A stretch of DNA of 56,058 nt from Ignavibacteria bacterium (lineage in GTDB: Bacteria > Bacteroidota > Ignavibacteria > Ignavibacteriales > Melioribacteraceae), in NCBI GenBank assembly GCA_012719345.1, contig JAAYAN010000172.1:1-56058 (forward strand). Reading direction: 5' to 3'. Under the pieces are notes generated by a model. That model was not told the DNA's origin, ran no database searches, and worked only from the letters and a program-made list of their open reading frames with translations. The position numbers and the translations under genes were made by a program. Below are positions 1 through 7,031 of the stretch, one piece after another; position 1 is the first letter of the stretch, and every line of letters starts with the position of its first letter.

Positions 1-139
1 AGAAATGTTTATTTTTATGAATACTGTAATAAGACTTGTTTATTCTTAAAAGTTTGAGTTTTTGGGAGATTAATATTGTTTTTTCATTATTTTGTGCTTT
101 ACAAGATGCCTTAAAACATTTCCGGATTAAACAAACCGA

Positions 140-1342
140 TTAAAATTCTTTTTCATTATTGTTTTTCTGCAGACTTTCTTCTTTAAGCTTATTATAATAT
201 TCCAGCCAGTCTTTAGGGGTAGCGCTCAGCCTGATATCACGCAAATTCTGGAAATCAAATTCAGGAAGATCTGCAAAAAGATTGGCAATGTTAACAGCAA
301 TTTCAAAATTAAAGTGAGCCGTATTTATTTCAACTGCTTTTTTATGATTATATACAAATTCAACAATTCTTTCCGGCATTCCCCATAAAGCTAAAAAATA
401 AGCTCCTACTTCTGCATGCGATGTTCCGTATAAATGCTTTTCGGCAATTGAATATCTTATATTTTCCTGCTTCATCAGTTCAATCACTCTTTCAGGGTAA
501 TCCTTAATTTCCATAAAAACTATTTTACCTATATCGTGCAGCAATCCGGCAATATAAGCATCATCCATCATCTCAATTTCGTTTCCGAGAGTTTTACGTA
601 TAATTTCCTTTGCAAAACGACCGACTTTATTTCCGTGGTTCCACATCTCCTCAAAATATCTGTGCAAATCCTTATTAATACAATATTTAACCGAAAGATG
701 ATGAAACAGCAAAAGCGATTTAAGAATATTTCTTCCTAAAAAACTAACTGCTTGCGATGGGTCTGAAATCTGCTTAGCTAATCCGAAAAATGACGAATTA
801 ACTATTTTAAGGATTTTTGTAGTAAATGATATATCTTGTGAGATAATTTCGGCTATTTTCATAAGCGACATATCTTCCTGCGACAAAGCCTTATCGAGCT
901 TTACATAAGTATCGGGAATTGTAGGAAGTTCACTCATACCGTTAATAACTGCCATAAGAGAAGTATCGCTGAGATATTTTGTAAGGATATCAATTCTTTT
1001 AAGAATATCTTCAATTTTTCTTTTATCGAAAGGTTTAAGCAGCGTAAGATGCGCTGCGCGCGAGGCTTCGGCGCTTAAATTTCTTTCGAGGTTGCTTGAA
1101 AAAAGCACTCTGTATGTTTGCGGATATTTTTCGCGGATAAGTTCAAGAAGTTCTATCCCGTTTTTTTCAGGCATATGAAGATCGGCAAATACAACATATA
1201 TTTCATTTTTATCTAAAACAGAAAATAATTCACCAGGATCTGAAGTAAAAAACAGATTGTAAAGTTTATTGTCTTCGAAAATTTCCAAAAGCAAATTACC
1301 AATTTCCGGTTCGTCATCAATAAATAAAATATTCTTTGCCAA
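140..1342 (-). CDS. Response regulator with HDOD output domain
   Basis: This 400-residue cytosolic protein begins with a receiver domain (about 1-120). It shows the acidic pair D9/D10, the phospho-acceptor D54 in 'FADLHMP' and the conserved lysine K103 in 'LLKPFD'. An HDOD domain follows (about 128-330), with 'ILKIVNSSFFGL' and 'GLLHDIGK'. HDOD domains are HD-like helical folds found in signalling proteins; most are thought to be non-enzymatic or to act in nucleotide or cyclic-di-GMP related control, so no reaction is assigned. The gene lies 53 bases downstream of cheW on the same strand and is probably co-transcribed with it. A second HDOD protein is encoded about 3 kb away, so the locus looks like a small signalling island. 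The input kinase is not in the window. The domain call is firm; the physiological role is unknown. Confidence 0.88.
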   Translation of the reverse strand: MAKNILFIDDEPEIGNLLLEIFEDNKLYNLFFTSDPGELFSVLDKNEIYVVFADLHMPEKNGIELLELIREKYPQTYRVLFSSNLERNLSAEASRAAHLTLLKPFDKRKIEDILKRIDILTKYLSDTSLMAVINGMSELPTIPDTYVKLDKALSQEDMSLMKIAEIISQDISFTTKILKIVNSSFFGLAKQISDPSQAVSFLGRNILKSLLLFHHLSVKYCINKDLHRYFEEMWNHGNKVGRFAKEIIRKTLGNEIEMMDDAYIAGLLHDIGKIVFMEIKDYPERVIELMKQENIRYSIAEKHLYGTSHAEVGAYFLALWGMPERIVEFVYNHKKAVEINTAHFNFEIAVNIANLFADLPEFDFQNLRDIRLSATPKDWLEYYNKLKEESLQKNNNEKEF

Positions 1343-1395
1343 TTTTTATCCGATTTTTTTGATTAAATAAAGCTTACTGAACAAAAAAATCTATT

Positions 1396-1872
1396 TTAAT
1401 TTACCTGCTTAATCTCATCTTCTTTTATAATTTTTTCGAGGTCAATTAAAATTATCAGCCTGTCTTCAAGTTTTGCCACAGCTTTAATAAATTCTGTTTC
1501 AATATTTGTTACCATATCCGGTGGAAGTTCGGTAATGCTTTCCGGAATTCGCAGCACTTCGCTAACTTCGTCAACAATAAAACCCAAAGTTTTTCCGCTT
1601 ATTTCTACAACAATAATTCTTGTTTTGCTGTCGTGTTCTTTTTTATCCATTCTTAAACGGGTTCTAAGGTCTATTACAGGAATTATCCTGCCTCTCAAAT
1701 TTACAACCCCTTCAACAAAAGCCGGAGAATTAGGCATTTTTGTTATGCCTATCATTTTATTTATTTCCTGAACCTGTAAAATGTCAACTGCAAACTCTTC
1801 TTTCCCTACACGAAATCCCACAAGCTGCAGAATTTTATCACCGGATTTTTCTTTTAATTCTGTCTGTTTCAT
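1396..1872 (-). CDS. cheW: CheW-type chemotaxis coupling protein
   Basis: This 158-residue single-domain CheW protein normally bridges chemoreceptors and the CheA kinase at the membrane. Visible family features are 'LVGFRVGKEEFAVDI' at the start of the fold, 'FVEGVVNLRGRIIPVIDLR', which is the classic CheW 'NLRG..IPVI' signature, and the closing 'ILIDLEKII'. The length is normal. It is the first gene of a leftward pair with the REC-HDOD regulator and is divergent from the REC/ligand-binding/CheW fusion, with about 200 bases between them that probably hold both promoters. The CheW domain of that fusion carries the same core signature, so the two may compete for or share a CheA. No cheA or receptor gene is in the window. 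Confidence 0.9.
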   Translation of the reverse strand: MKQTELKEKSGDKILQLVGFRVGKEEFAVDILQVQEINKMIGITKMPNSPAFVEGVVNLRGRIIPVIDLRTRLRMDKKEHDSKTRIIVVEISGKTLGFIVDEVSEVLRIPESITELPPDMVTNIETEFIKAVAKLEDRLIILIDLEKIIKEDEIKQVN

Positions 1873-2077
1873 TTTTCAACTCGTTTAATTATAGTATTTA
1901 TCTTAATTTGGATTAATAATCGGCAGGTTTTAAATTTAAATAAGTTTTTATCAACGAAGAAAAAATCATAAAGAATTATTTTGTTATGTTTTTTACTATT
2001 CCGTAAACAATCATTTTGTATTTCCGATAATACTTTGAAAAATATCATCCTGTTTCAATAAAATAAAGAGGACTTTT

Positions 2078-4036
2078 ATGCCCTTGGATTTGAATGTAAA
2101 AATACTTCTTGTTGAAGATGCCCCCGTTATGCGAAAGATGGAACAGAAAGTATTAAATTCGTTAGGACTTAATAACATTATTGAAGCTGATAACGGTTTG
2201 AATGCTATAGAAAAATTGAATTCGGACAGCTCAATCGGTTTAATTATAAGTGATTGGAACATGCCTGATATGGACGGTTACGATCTTCTTCTTTGGGTCA
2301 GAAAAAATGCCAGAAATAAGAAAATACCGTTTCTTATGGCTACCGGAAGGGGTGAAAAAAAGGAAGTTGCCAAAGCGGAAGATGCTGGAGTAAGCAGTTT
2401 TATTTCCAAACCTTTTAATGCCGAAGAACTTAAAATTAAAATTGAAGAAGCTTTAGGAATCAGAAAATCAGAAAAAGCTGACTTATTTGAAAGACCTCAG
2501 ATTATTGAACTTCCCAACGGTAAAATCAAACTAAGAATGGCACATATTCAGATAACTGATCATCTTGTTCTCGGAGTGCTTAAACATTTAATAGAAAACA
2601 ACGAATTTAAACCCAAACATTTCGAACTTGAAACACAATGTATGTCCAGCTGGAATCCTGTTGCCGAAGCTCTGGAAAAAGGCACTGTTGAAGGAGCTTG
2701 CGTTCTTGCGCCTATTGCGATGGATTTATTCAGTTATAATGTTCCGTTAAAGCTTATATTGTACGCACACAAAAACGGAAGTATTGCGGTGCGTAATAAA
2801 GCCGGAAAAGAGTACAAAGAACCCTATCCGGATTTTTTCAAAGGAAAATCATTTTATATACCTCACACTTTGTCCATTCATAATATGCTCGCACATATAT
2901 TCTTTAAGGGAATAGGTCTTGAACCAGGTTATGCCGGAAAAGCAGGAAGCGATTTAAACTTTGAAGTTGTTCCGCCGGTTAAAATGCCCGAATTCTTAAA
3001 CGGAAATGAAGAAAGCTGCGGTTATCTTGTTGCAGAACCACTCGGCACAAAAGCAATAGCGGCAGGAATAGCAGAGCAACAGTTCCTTTCGGCAGAATTG
3101 TGGCCCGATCATCCTTGCTGTGTTGTTACGCTTCAGGATGAATTAGTTAAAAAATATCCCGATGCTGTTTATGAACTTACAGAATTGATAGTTAAATCCG
3201 GGAAATTTATTTCGGATAAACCGGGAATGGCGGCGCAAATTGCAGTTGATTTTCTTGATCCGCAAAAAACTTTAGGTTTAAAAGTACCTCTGTTAAAAAA
3301 TGTTCTTACAGAACCTTTAGGAATTAAAACAAATGATTTATATCCACTTAAAGAAGATCTCGATCGTATACAAAAATATATGCACTACGAAATGGGAGTC
3401 GGCAATTTAATAGATATCAATGAATTTGTAGACCTCCGCTTTGCTGATAAAGTTTGCGGAAATCCATCAAAAAACAGCCACAGTGCCGAAGCTCTTAAAA
3501 ATTCCGCAGAAACTGCAAAAAAACTGCTCAACAAAATATCCAATTCAGAAAAAAACACTTCTTCAAAAACACTTTTAAATATGGAAGGGAAATATCTTAC
3601 CTTCAATCTTAACAATCAGGAGTTTGGTATTGATATTTTAAAAATAGTTGAAATAATAAGACTTATTCCTATTACACGGGTACCGAACGCTGATAAATCC
3701 GTTAAAGGTGTTATAAATCTTCGCGGAAAAGTTATTCCTGTTATTGACGTCCGAAAAATTCTTGATATGGTTTCCGCTGAATACCAAAAACAAAGCCGCA
3801 TAATTGTTATTGACACAAAAATGGGTGATTATTCGGAACAGCTCGGTATTTTAGTTGATTCGGTATCCGAAGTAAAAGATATAAAAGCTTCCGATATTCA
3901 AGAAGCTCCCAAACTTTCGGAAACTGAAGATATCAGTTACATTATGGCAATAGCCAAAGCCGAAAATTGCAATCAGATTCTGCTTGATTTAGAAAAACTT
4001 CTGTTCCGGAAGACAAATATTAAATATGTTGCATAA
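2078..4036 (+). CDS. Fusion: receiver domain, NrtA/CmpA-like ligand-binding domain, CheW domain
   Basis: This 652-residue protein has an unusual architecture. Residues 1-125 form a receiver domain with acidic E13/D14, phospho-acceptor D59 in 'ISDWNMPD' and K111 in 'FISKPF'. Residues about 148-460 resemble the NMT1/SsuA-like solute-binding proteins of the NrtA/CmpA/NasS type ('LRMAHIQITDHLVLG', 'LETQCMSSWNPVAEALEKG', 'FYIPHTLSIHN'). A polar linker (about 461-500) leads to a CheW domain (502-645) with 'VKGVINLRGKVIPVIDVRK'. There is no signal peptide, so the binding domain should be cytosolic. The cytosolic NrtA homologue NasS senses nitrate/nitrite, so a small-anion sensor coupled to chemotaxis is possible (inference). 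The ATG follows a GAGG ribosome-binding site, and one uninterrupted frame spans all three domains. The domain calls are solid; the ligand is unknown. Confidence 0.82.
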   Translation: MPLDLNVKILLVEDAPVMRKMEQKVLNSLGLNNIIEADNGLNAIEKLNSDSSIGLIISDWNMPDMDGYDLLLWVRKNARNKKIPFLMATGRGEKKEVAKAEDAGVSSFISKPFNAEELKIKIEEALGIRKSEKADLFERPQIIELPNGKIKLRMAHIQITDHLVLGVLKHLIENNEFKPKHFELETQCMSSWNPVAEALEKGTVEGACVLAPIAMDLFSYNVPLKLILYAHKNGSIAVRNKAGKEYKEPYPDFFKGKSFYIPHTLSIHNMLAHIFFKGIGLEPGYAGKAGSDLNFEVVPPVKMPEFLNGNEESCGYLVAEPLGTKAIAAGIAEQQFLSAELWPDHPCCVVTLQDELVKKYPDAVYELTELIVKSGKFISDKPGMAAQIAVDFLDPQKTLGLKVPLLKNVLTEPLGIKTNDLYPLKEDLDRIQKYMHYEMGVGNLIDINEFVDLRFADKVCGNPSKNSHSAEALKNSAETAKKLLNKISNSEKNTSSKTLLNMEGKYLTFNLNNQEFGIDILKIVEIIRLIPITRVPNADKSVKGVINLRGKVIPVIDVRKILDMVSAEYQKQSRIIVIDTKMGDYSEQLGILVDSVSEVKDIKASDIQEAPKLSETEDISYIMAIAKAENCNQILLDLEKLLFRKTNIKYVA

Positions 4037-4047
4037 TTATTATGCAA
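4029..4047. other. Inverted repeat over the stop codon of the fusion gene
   Basis: TTGCATAA and TTATGCAA form a perfect 8-bp palindrome with a 3-base spacer. It overlaps the stop codon of the preceding gene. No T-run follows, so it is a weak terminator candidate. It could also be a transcript-end stabilising hairpin. Confidence 0.35.
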
Positions 4048-4231
4048 AATGGTATTAATGTTTGAAGATATTTTACGATAATTGTATTGAAGATTGATTT
4101 TTTATTTTGCAAATTTTCTTAATAAATATTTGATCTTATAAAAGATTATTTAATATATTGTAAAAAAAATTATTTATATTTAATTCATTCAGTGCTAAAA
4201 AATATAATTTCTAATTAAATCTAGCAAGAGT

Positions 4232-5104
4232 ATGGAACAACAAATTTTACAAGAGAAAAGGGACAGAACCAAACTGGTTCTCACTAATGTTTACAACCTG
4301 CCTGCAATGTCCGGAACAATGAAAGAAGTTTCCGAAATGCTGGATGACCCGAACACAAACAGTCAGCGCTTGGGAAGAATGATTGGGCGCGATCAGGCAA
4401 TAGCAACAAAAATACTGTCTATTTCAAATTCCCCGATGTACGGATTACGCCGAAAAGTTACCACAATAGATTTTGCTATTCTTGTTCTTGGGTTTCTTGA
4501 AATAAAGAAGATTGTGCTTGCTCTTTCTTTGATGGAATCGTTTAAGAATAAAACCGATAAGTATCTCGATCAGAAAAAATTCTGGCTTCATTCAATTCTT
4601 ACAGGAAGCGCAGCAAAAAGAGTAGCAGAAGACCTTGGTTACAGAATCGGAGGAGAAGCATTTATTGCAGGATTGCTTCACGATCTTGGAATTCCTGTTA
4701 TTCACAAATATTTTCATTCAAGTTTTATCGAAATTGTTACAAATGTTGAAACTGCCAAAGTTAAATTTAAAGATGCCGAAACAAGCCAGCTTGGATATAA
4801 TCATGCCGATATAGGTATGTTTCTTTCTGAAAAATGGAATCTTCCTATTGAATTGTGCGATACAGTTCAAAACCATCACCAACCTTCAAAAGCTTCCGAA
4901 AACAGAGTGCTTGCTTCCATTGTACATCTTGCAGATTATATGACACAGCATTTGCAGGTCGGCGATTTTTATTGGGATAGCGATATGGAACTTGATCCAG
5001 CAATATTGGATATACTTAAATTCAGCTCGGTTGACGATATGCACCATTTTATTGAAAAATACAAACCCTTGTTTGAAGATGAGGCTAAAGCTCTTAATTT
5101 ATAG
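4232..5104 (+). CDS. HDOD domain signalling protein
   Basis: This 290-residue protein consists almost entirely of one HDOD domain (about 15-215). Visible motifs are 'YNLPAMSGTMKEV', 'ATKILSISNSPMYGL', 'AGLLHDLGIPVIHKY' with the HD pair at 150-151, and 'NHADIGMFLSEKWNLP' followed by 'NHHQP'. Unlike the first HDOD protein in the window it has no receiver domain. It follows the REC/ligand-binding/CheW fusion on the same strand after 195 AT-rich bases, so it may have its own promoter. It ends at a clear hairpin terminator. The clustering suggests a role in signal-dependent control of motility or cell state, but the sequence gives no specific function. Confidence 0.87.
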   Translation: MEQQILQEKRDRTKLVLTNVYNLPAMSGTMKEVSEMLDDPNTNSQRLGRMIGRDQAIATKILSISNSPMYGLRRKVTTIDFAILVLGFLEIKKIVLALSLMESFKNKTDKYLDQKKFWLHSILTGSAAKRVAEDLGYRIGGEAFIAGLLHDLGIPVIHKYFHSSFIEIVTNVETAKVKFKDAETSQLGYNHADIGMFLSEKWNLPIELCDTVQNHHQPSKASENRVLASIVHLADYMTQHLQVGDFYWDSDMELDPAILDILKFSSVDDMHHFIEKYKPLFEDEAKALNL

Positions 5105-5110
5105 ATAATA

Positions 5111-5136
5111 AAAACCACCGTTCAGGTGGTTTTTTT
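5111..5136. terminator. Bidirectional intrinsic terminator between convergent genes
   Basis: AAAACCACC, loop GTTCA, GGTGGTTTT forms a strong hairpin followed by a T-run on the plus strand and preceded by an A-run, which gives the T-run on the minus strand. It sits between the HDOD gene and the leftward gene that ends at 5135, so it can serve both. Confidence 0.85.
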
Positions 5137-5581
5137 ATTTATCGGCTTGTTCTGTAAAATCTAACAGATAAATATCACTGCCGCTTATTAAAAAATTACT
5201 ATCCGATAAATCCAAGAGCATGTTTTTTTTTGAAGCAATATCTTTAATTGTTTCTATCTTATCTTTTATTCCCGCAATATTCTCATTTCTTTCAATTAGC
5301 AAATCCAGTTTTTCTCCCTCAGGAAATCTGCTCACCAGCAATCCCATATCTTCATTAATTTCATAAAGTTCAGGAATTTTTAAATTAATAGAAGAGACTT
5401 TTAAACTATACTCTAATATTTTGGAAAAATCTTTTCCGGTTGAATAAAGCAGCAATTGTTTTTTCCTGTTCGAAATGATAAAAATCTTCAAATCAAATTT
5501 GTTCATAAATAGCGAATGGATAAAAAAAGTTTCCTCATTAAAAGTAAATAAATCCCCGGTGGTAAAATTTTTCATATTCAA
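5135..5581 (-). CDS. Small protein with kinase-fold C-lobe-like motifs
   Basis: I do not recognise a named family for this 148-residue protein. Its second half reads like the C-lobe of aminoglycoside-phosphotransferase/RIO-type kinases: a hinge-like 'LLVSRFPEGEKLDLLI' (81-96), a helix, then 'LLDLSDSNFLI' (122-132) and 'IYLLDF' (137-142). D124, N129 (five residues later) and D141 match the spacing of the catalytic Asp, the metal-binding Asn and the DFG-like Asp. The first 80 residues are too short for a full N-lobe and lack a clear glycine-rich loop. It could be a minimal or degenerate kinase-like protein, or the resemblance could be accidental. It stands alone, convergent with the HDOD gene, upstream of the arginine operon and in the opposite orientation. 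The ORF itself is convincing; the fold is inferred. Confidence 0.6.
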   Translation of the reverse strand: MNMKNFTTGDLFTFNEETFFIHSLFMNKFDLKIFIISNRKKQLLLYSTGKDFSKILEYSLKVSSINLKIPELYEINEDMGLLVSRFPEGEKLDLLIERNENIAGIKDKIETIKDIASKKNMLLDLSDSNFLISGSDIYLLDFTEQADK

Positions 5582-5733
5582 ATATTTATCAAAAGATTTT
5601 AATATTTATAAATTTAAGTAAAATTATCAAAACATCTAAGTTTTAAAATGGAAATCTTTTATCTGCCTAATATTTAGAAAGATTTTTTTCAATTCTATGC
5701 GTTTTTATTCATATTCGAATTTGCATCTGTTTT

Positions 5734-5747
5734 TGCATAGATATACA
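5734..5747. promoter_or_regulatory. Candidate ArgR operator 1
   Basis: TGCATAGATATACA fits the ARG-box core TGnATnnnnATnCA at all ten defined positions. It lies upstream of argC and of the argR gene carried in the same operon, about 73 bases upstream of the proposed -35 element. Confidence 0.6.
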
Positions 5748-5784
5748 AATATTATTTTAACATTTATTTTTAATCACAATCTAC

Positions 5785-5798
5785 TGTATTTTTATACA
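5785..5798. promoter_or_regulatory. Candidate ArgR operator 2
   Basis: TGTATTTTTATACA is a perfect palindrome that fits TGnATnnnnATnCA exactly. It ends nine bases before the proposed -35 hexamer, about 51 bp centre to centre from operator 1. Confidence 0.65.
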
Positions 5799-5806
5799 AA
5801 TACCGC

Positions 5807-5837
5807 TTGACAATAATTTTTTTTCTTTTTAAGTTTG
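5807..5837 (+). promoter_or_regulatory. Promoter of the argC-argH operon
   Basis: TTGACA (5807-5812) is followed after 17 bases by TAAGTTTG (5830-5837), which matches the TAnnTTTG -7 element used in Bacteroidota-type promoters. The predicted start near 5843 leaves a leader of about 160 bases before argC. Confidence 0.6.
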
Positions 5838-5849
5838 AACGCAATGAAA

Positions 5850-5863
5850 TGCATAATATTACA
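5850..5863. promoter_or_regulatory. Imperfect ArgR operator 3
   Basis: TGCATAATATTACA matches nine of the ten defined positions of the ARG-box core. It lies just downstream of the predicted transcription start, where a bound repressor could block elongation or promoter clearance. Confidence 0.4.
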
Positions 5864-5929
5864 TATCGAAAAGTTAAACTATTTTGCAGGGAAGAATCAG
5901 TTCCTTACAGAAATAAGAAATAATTCCCG

Positions 5930-5948
5930 TTATCCCCTTGGGGGATAA
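5930..5948 (+). promoter_or_regulatory. Hairpin in the arginine operon leader
   Basis: TTATCCCC, loop TTG, GGGGATAA forms a perfect 8-bp stem within the untranslated leader about 55 bases before argC. It is not followed by a T-run, so it is not a standard terminator. It could affect transcript stability or processing, or act as an attenuation element. Confidence 0.4.
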
Positions 5949-6004
5949 TTCAATCATATCGCATCTTTATTCATTTTTTTATTAATCATTAACAGGAAAA
6001 TAAT

Positions 6005-7018
6005 ATGATTTCAGTTGGAATTATTGGCGGCACAGGTTATACTGGCAAACACTTATTAGAATATTGCAATAATCATCCATATGTTAAGGAAATTGCAGTA
6101 TATGCAAAAAGCAGCGCCGGAGATAAACTGCTTAATATTTTTCCGGAACTCTGCGGAATAATACCCGATCAAACAGTCAGTTCTGTTGATAACTTGTCGT
6201 ACCAACACGATTTATATTTTATTTCACTGCCTCATGGTGAAGCTTTAAAATATGTACCCGATCTTTACAAAAAGAATAAAAAAATAATTGATTTAGGCGG
6301 AGATTACAGATTAAATGATGTTACGGTATACGAAAAGCATTATAAATTAACTCATAATTCGCCCGAACTCTTGAAAATAGCAAAATACGGTCTTACAGAA
6401 TTTAACGTCACAGACAAAAACACTGACTTGGTTGCAAATCCCGGTTGTTACCCTACTTCCGCCCTTTTGCCGCTTAAGCCGTTTATCCAGAAATTTTCGG
6501 AAGAAATTATTTCTGTCTCAATAAATTCTTATTCAGGAACTTCGGGTAGTGGAAAAACCCCGAAACCCGAAATGCTTATGTCCGAAATGTACGGAAACGT
6601 TGCCGCGTATAATGTAAACAGCCACAGACATAAACCCGAAATTGAACAGGAATTGTTAAAAGACGGTCTGATGGCTCCGATGGCATTTACAACACATTTG
6701 CTGCCAGTTGCCAGAGGGATTTATACAACTTCAACAATTCATCTAAAAAAAGAGCTGGATGAAACTGATATTAAAACTCAATTTAATTCTGTTTATAAAG
6801 ACAAATGTTTCGTAAGAATGCGCGAAGTACCACCTAAACTCACTTGGGTTACTTATACAAATTTCTGCGATATTAACTTATCTTTAAGCGGGAAAACCCT
6901 TGTCATAACATCTGCCCTCGATAATCTGGTAAAAGGCGCATCGGGTCAGGCAGTACAAAATATGAACCAGATGTTCGGCTGGAACGACTGTCTGGGAATT
7001 TTAAATTCGAAGAAATGA
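6005..7018 (+). CDS. argC: N-acetyl-gamma-glutamyl-phosphate reductase
   Basis: ArgC reduces N-acetylglutamyl-5-phosphate to the semialdehyde with NADPH, the third step of arginine synthesis, in the cytosol. The 337-residue protein has the N-terminal Rossmann motif 'GIIGGTGYTGKHLL' (5-18), the catalytic cysteine C148 in 'VANPGCYPT', and the downstream 'SYSGTSGSGKTP' and 'SHRHKPEIEQ' segments typical of the family. Length is normal and the ATG follows AGGA. It is the first gene of a tight six-gene operon, only 13 bases ahead of argJ, and follows a leader with ARG-box-like sites. The substrate kinase gene argB, often next to argC, is missing here. Confidence 0.96.
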   Translation: MISVGIIGGTGYTGKHLLEYCNNHPYVKEIAVYAKSSAGDKLLNIFPELCGIIPDQTVSSVDNLSYQHDLYFISLPHGEALKYVPDLYKKNKKIIDLGGDYRLNDVTVYEKHYKLTHNSPELLKIAKYGLTEFNVTDKNTDLVANPGCYPTSALLPLKPFIQKFSEEIISVSINSYSGTSGSGKTPKPEMLMSEMYGNVAAYNVNSHRHKPEIEQELLKDGLMAPMAFTTHLLPVARGIYTTSTIHLKKELDETDIKTQFNSVYKDKCFVRMREVPPKLTWVTYTNFCDINLSLSGKTLVITSALDNLVKGASGQAVQNMNQMFGWNDCLGILNSKK

Positions 7019-7031
7019 AACTGAGGTTAAA

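Larger units (their letters stand above)
5582..6004 (+). promoter_or_regulatory. Leader and control region of the arginine operon
   Basis: This 423-base stretch contains no gene. It separates the leftward kinase-like gene from argC. It is very AT-rich and holds ARG-box-like palindromes, a promoter and a leader hairpin, all listed separately. The AGGA ribosome-binding site just upstream of the argC ATG closes the region. Confidence 0.7.

Noticed and set aside
1-139. Gene or terminator at the left edge
   Set aside because: There is no open frame, hairpin with T-run or RNA gene that I can support in this short AT-rich end.
1873-2077. Specific promoters in the divergent region between cheW and the fusion gene
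   Set aside because: Several AT-rich hexamers are possible, but none pairs a good upstream element with a TAnnTTTG or TATAAT element at the right spacing.
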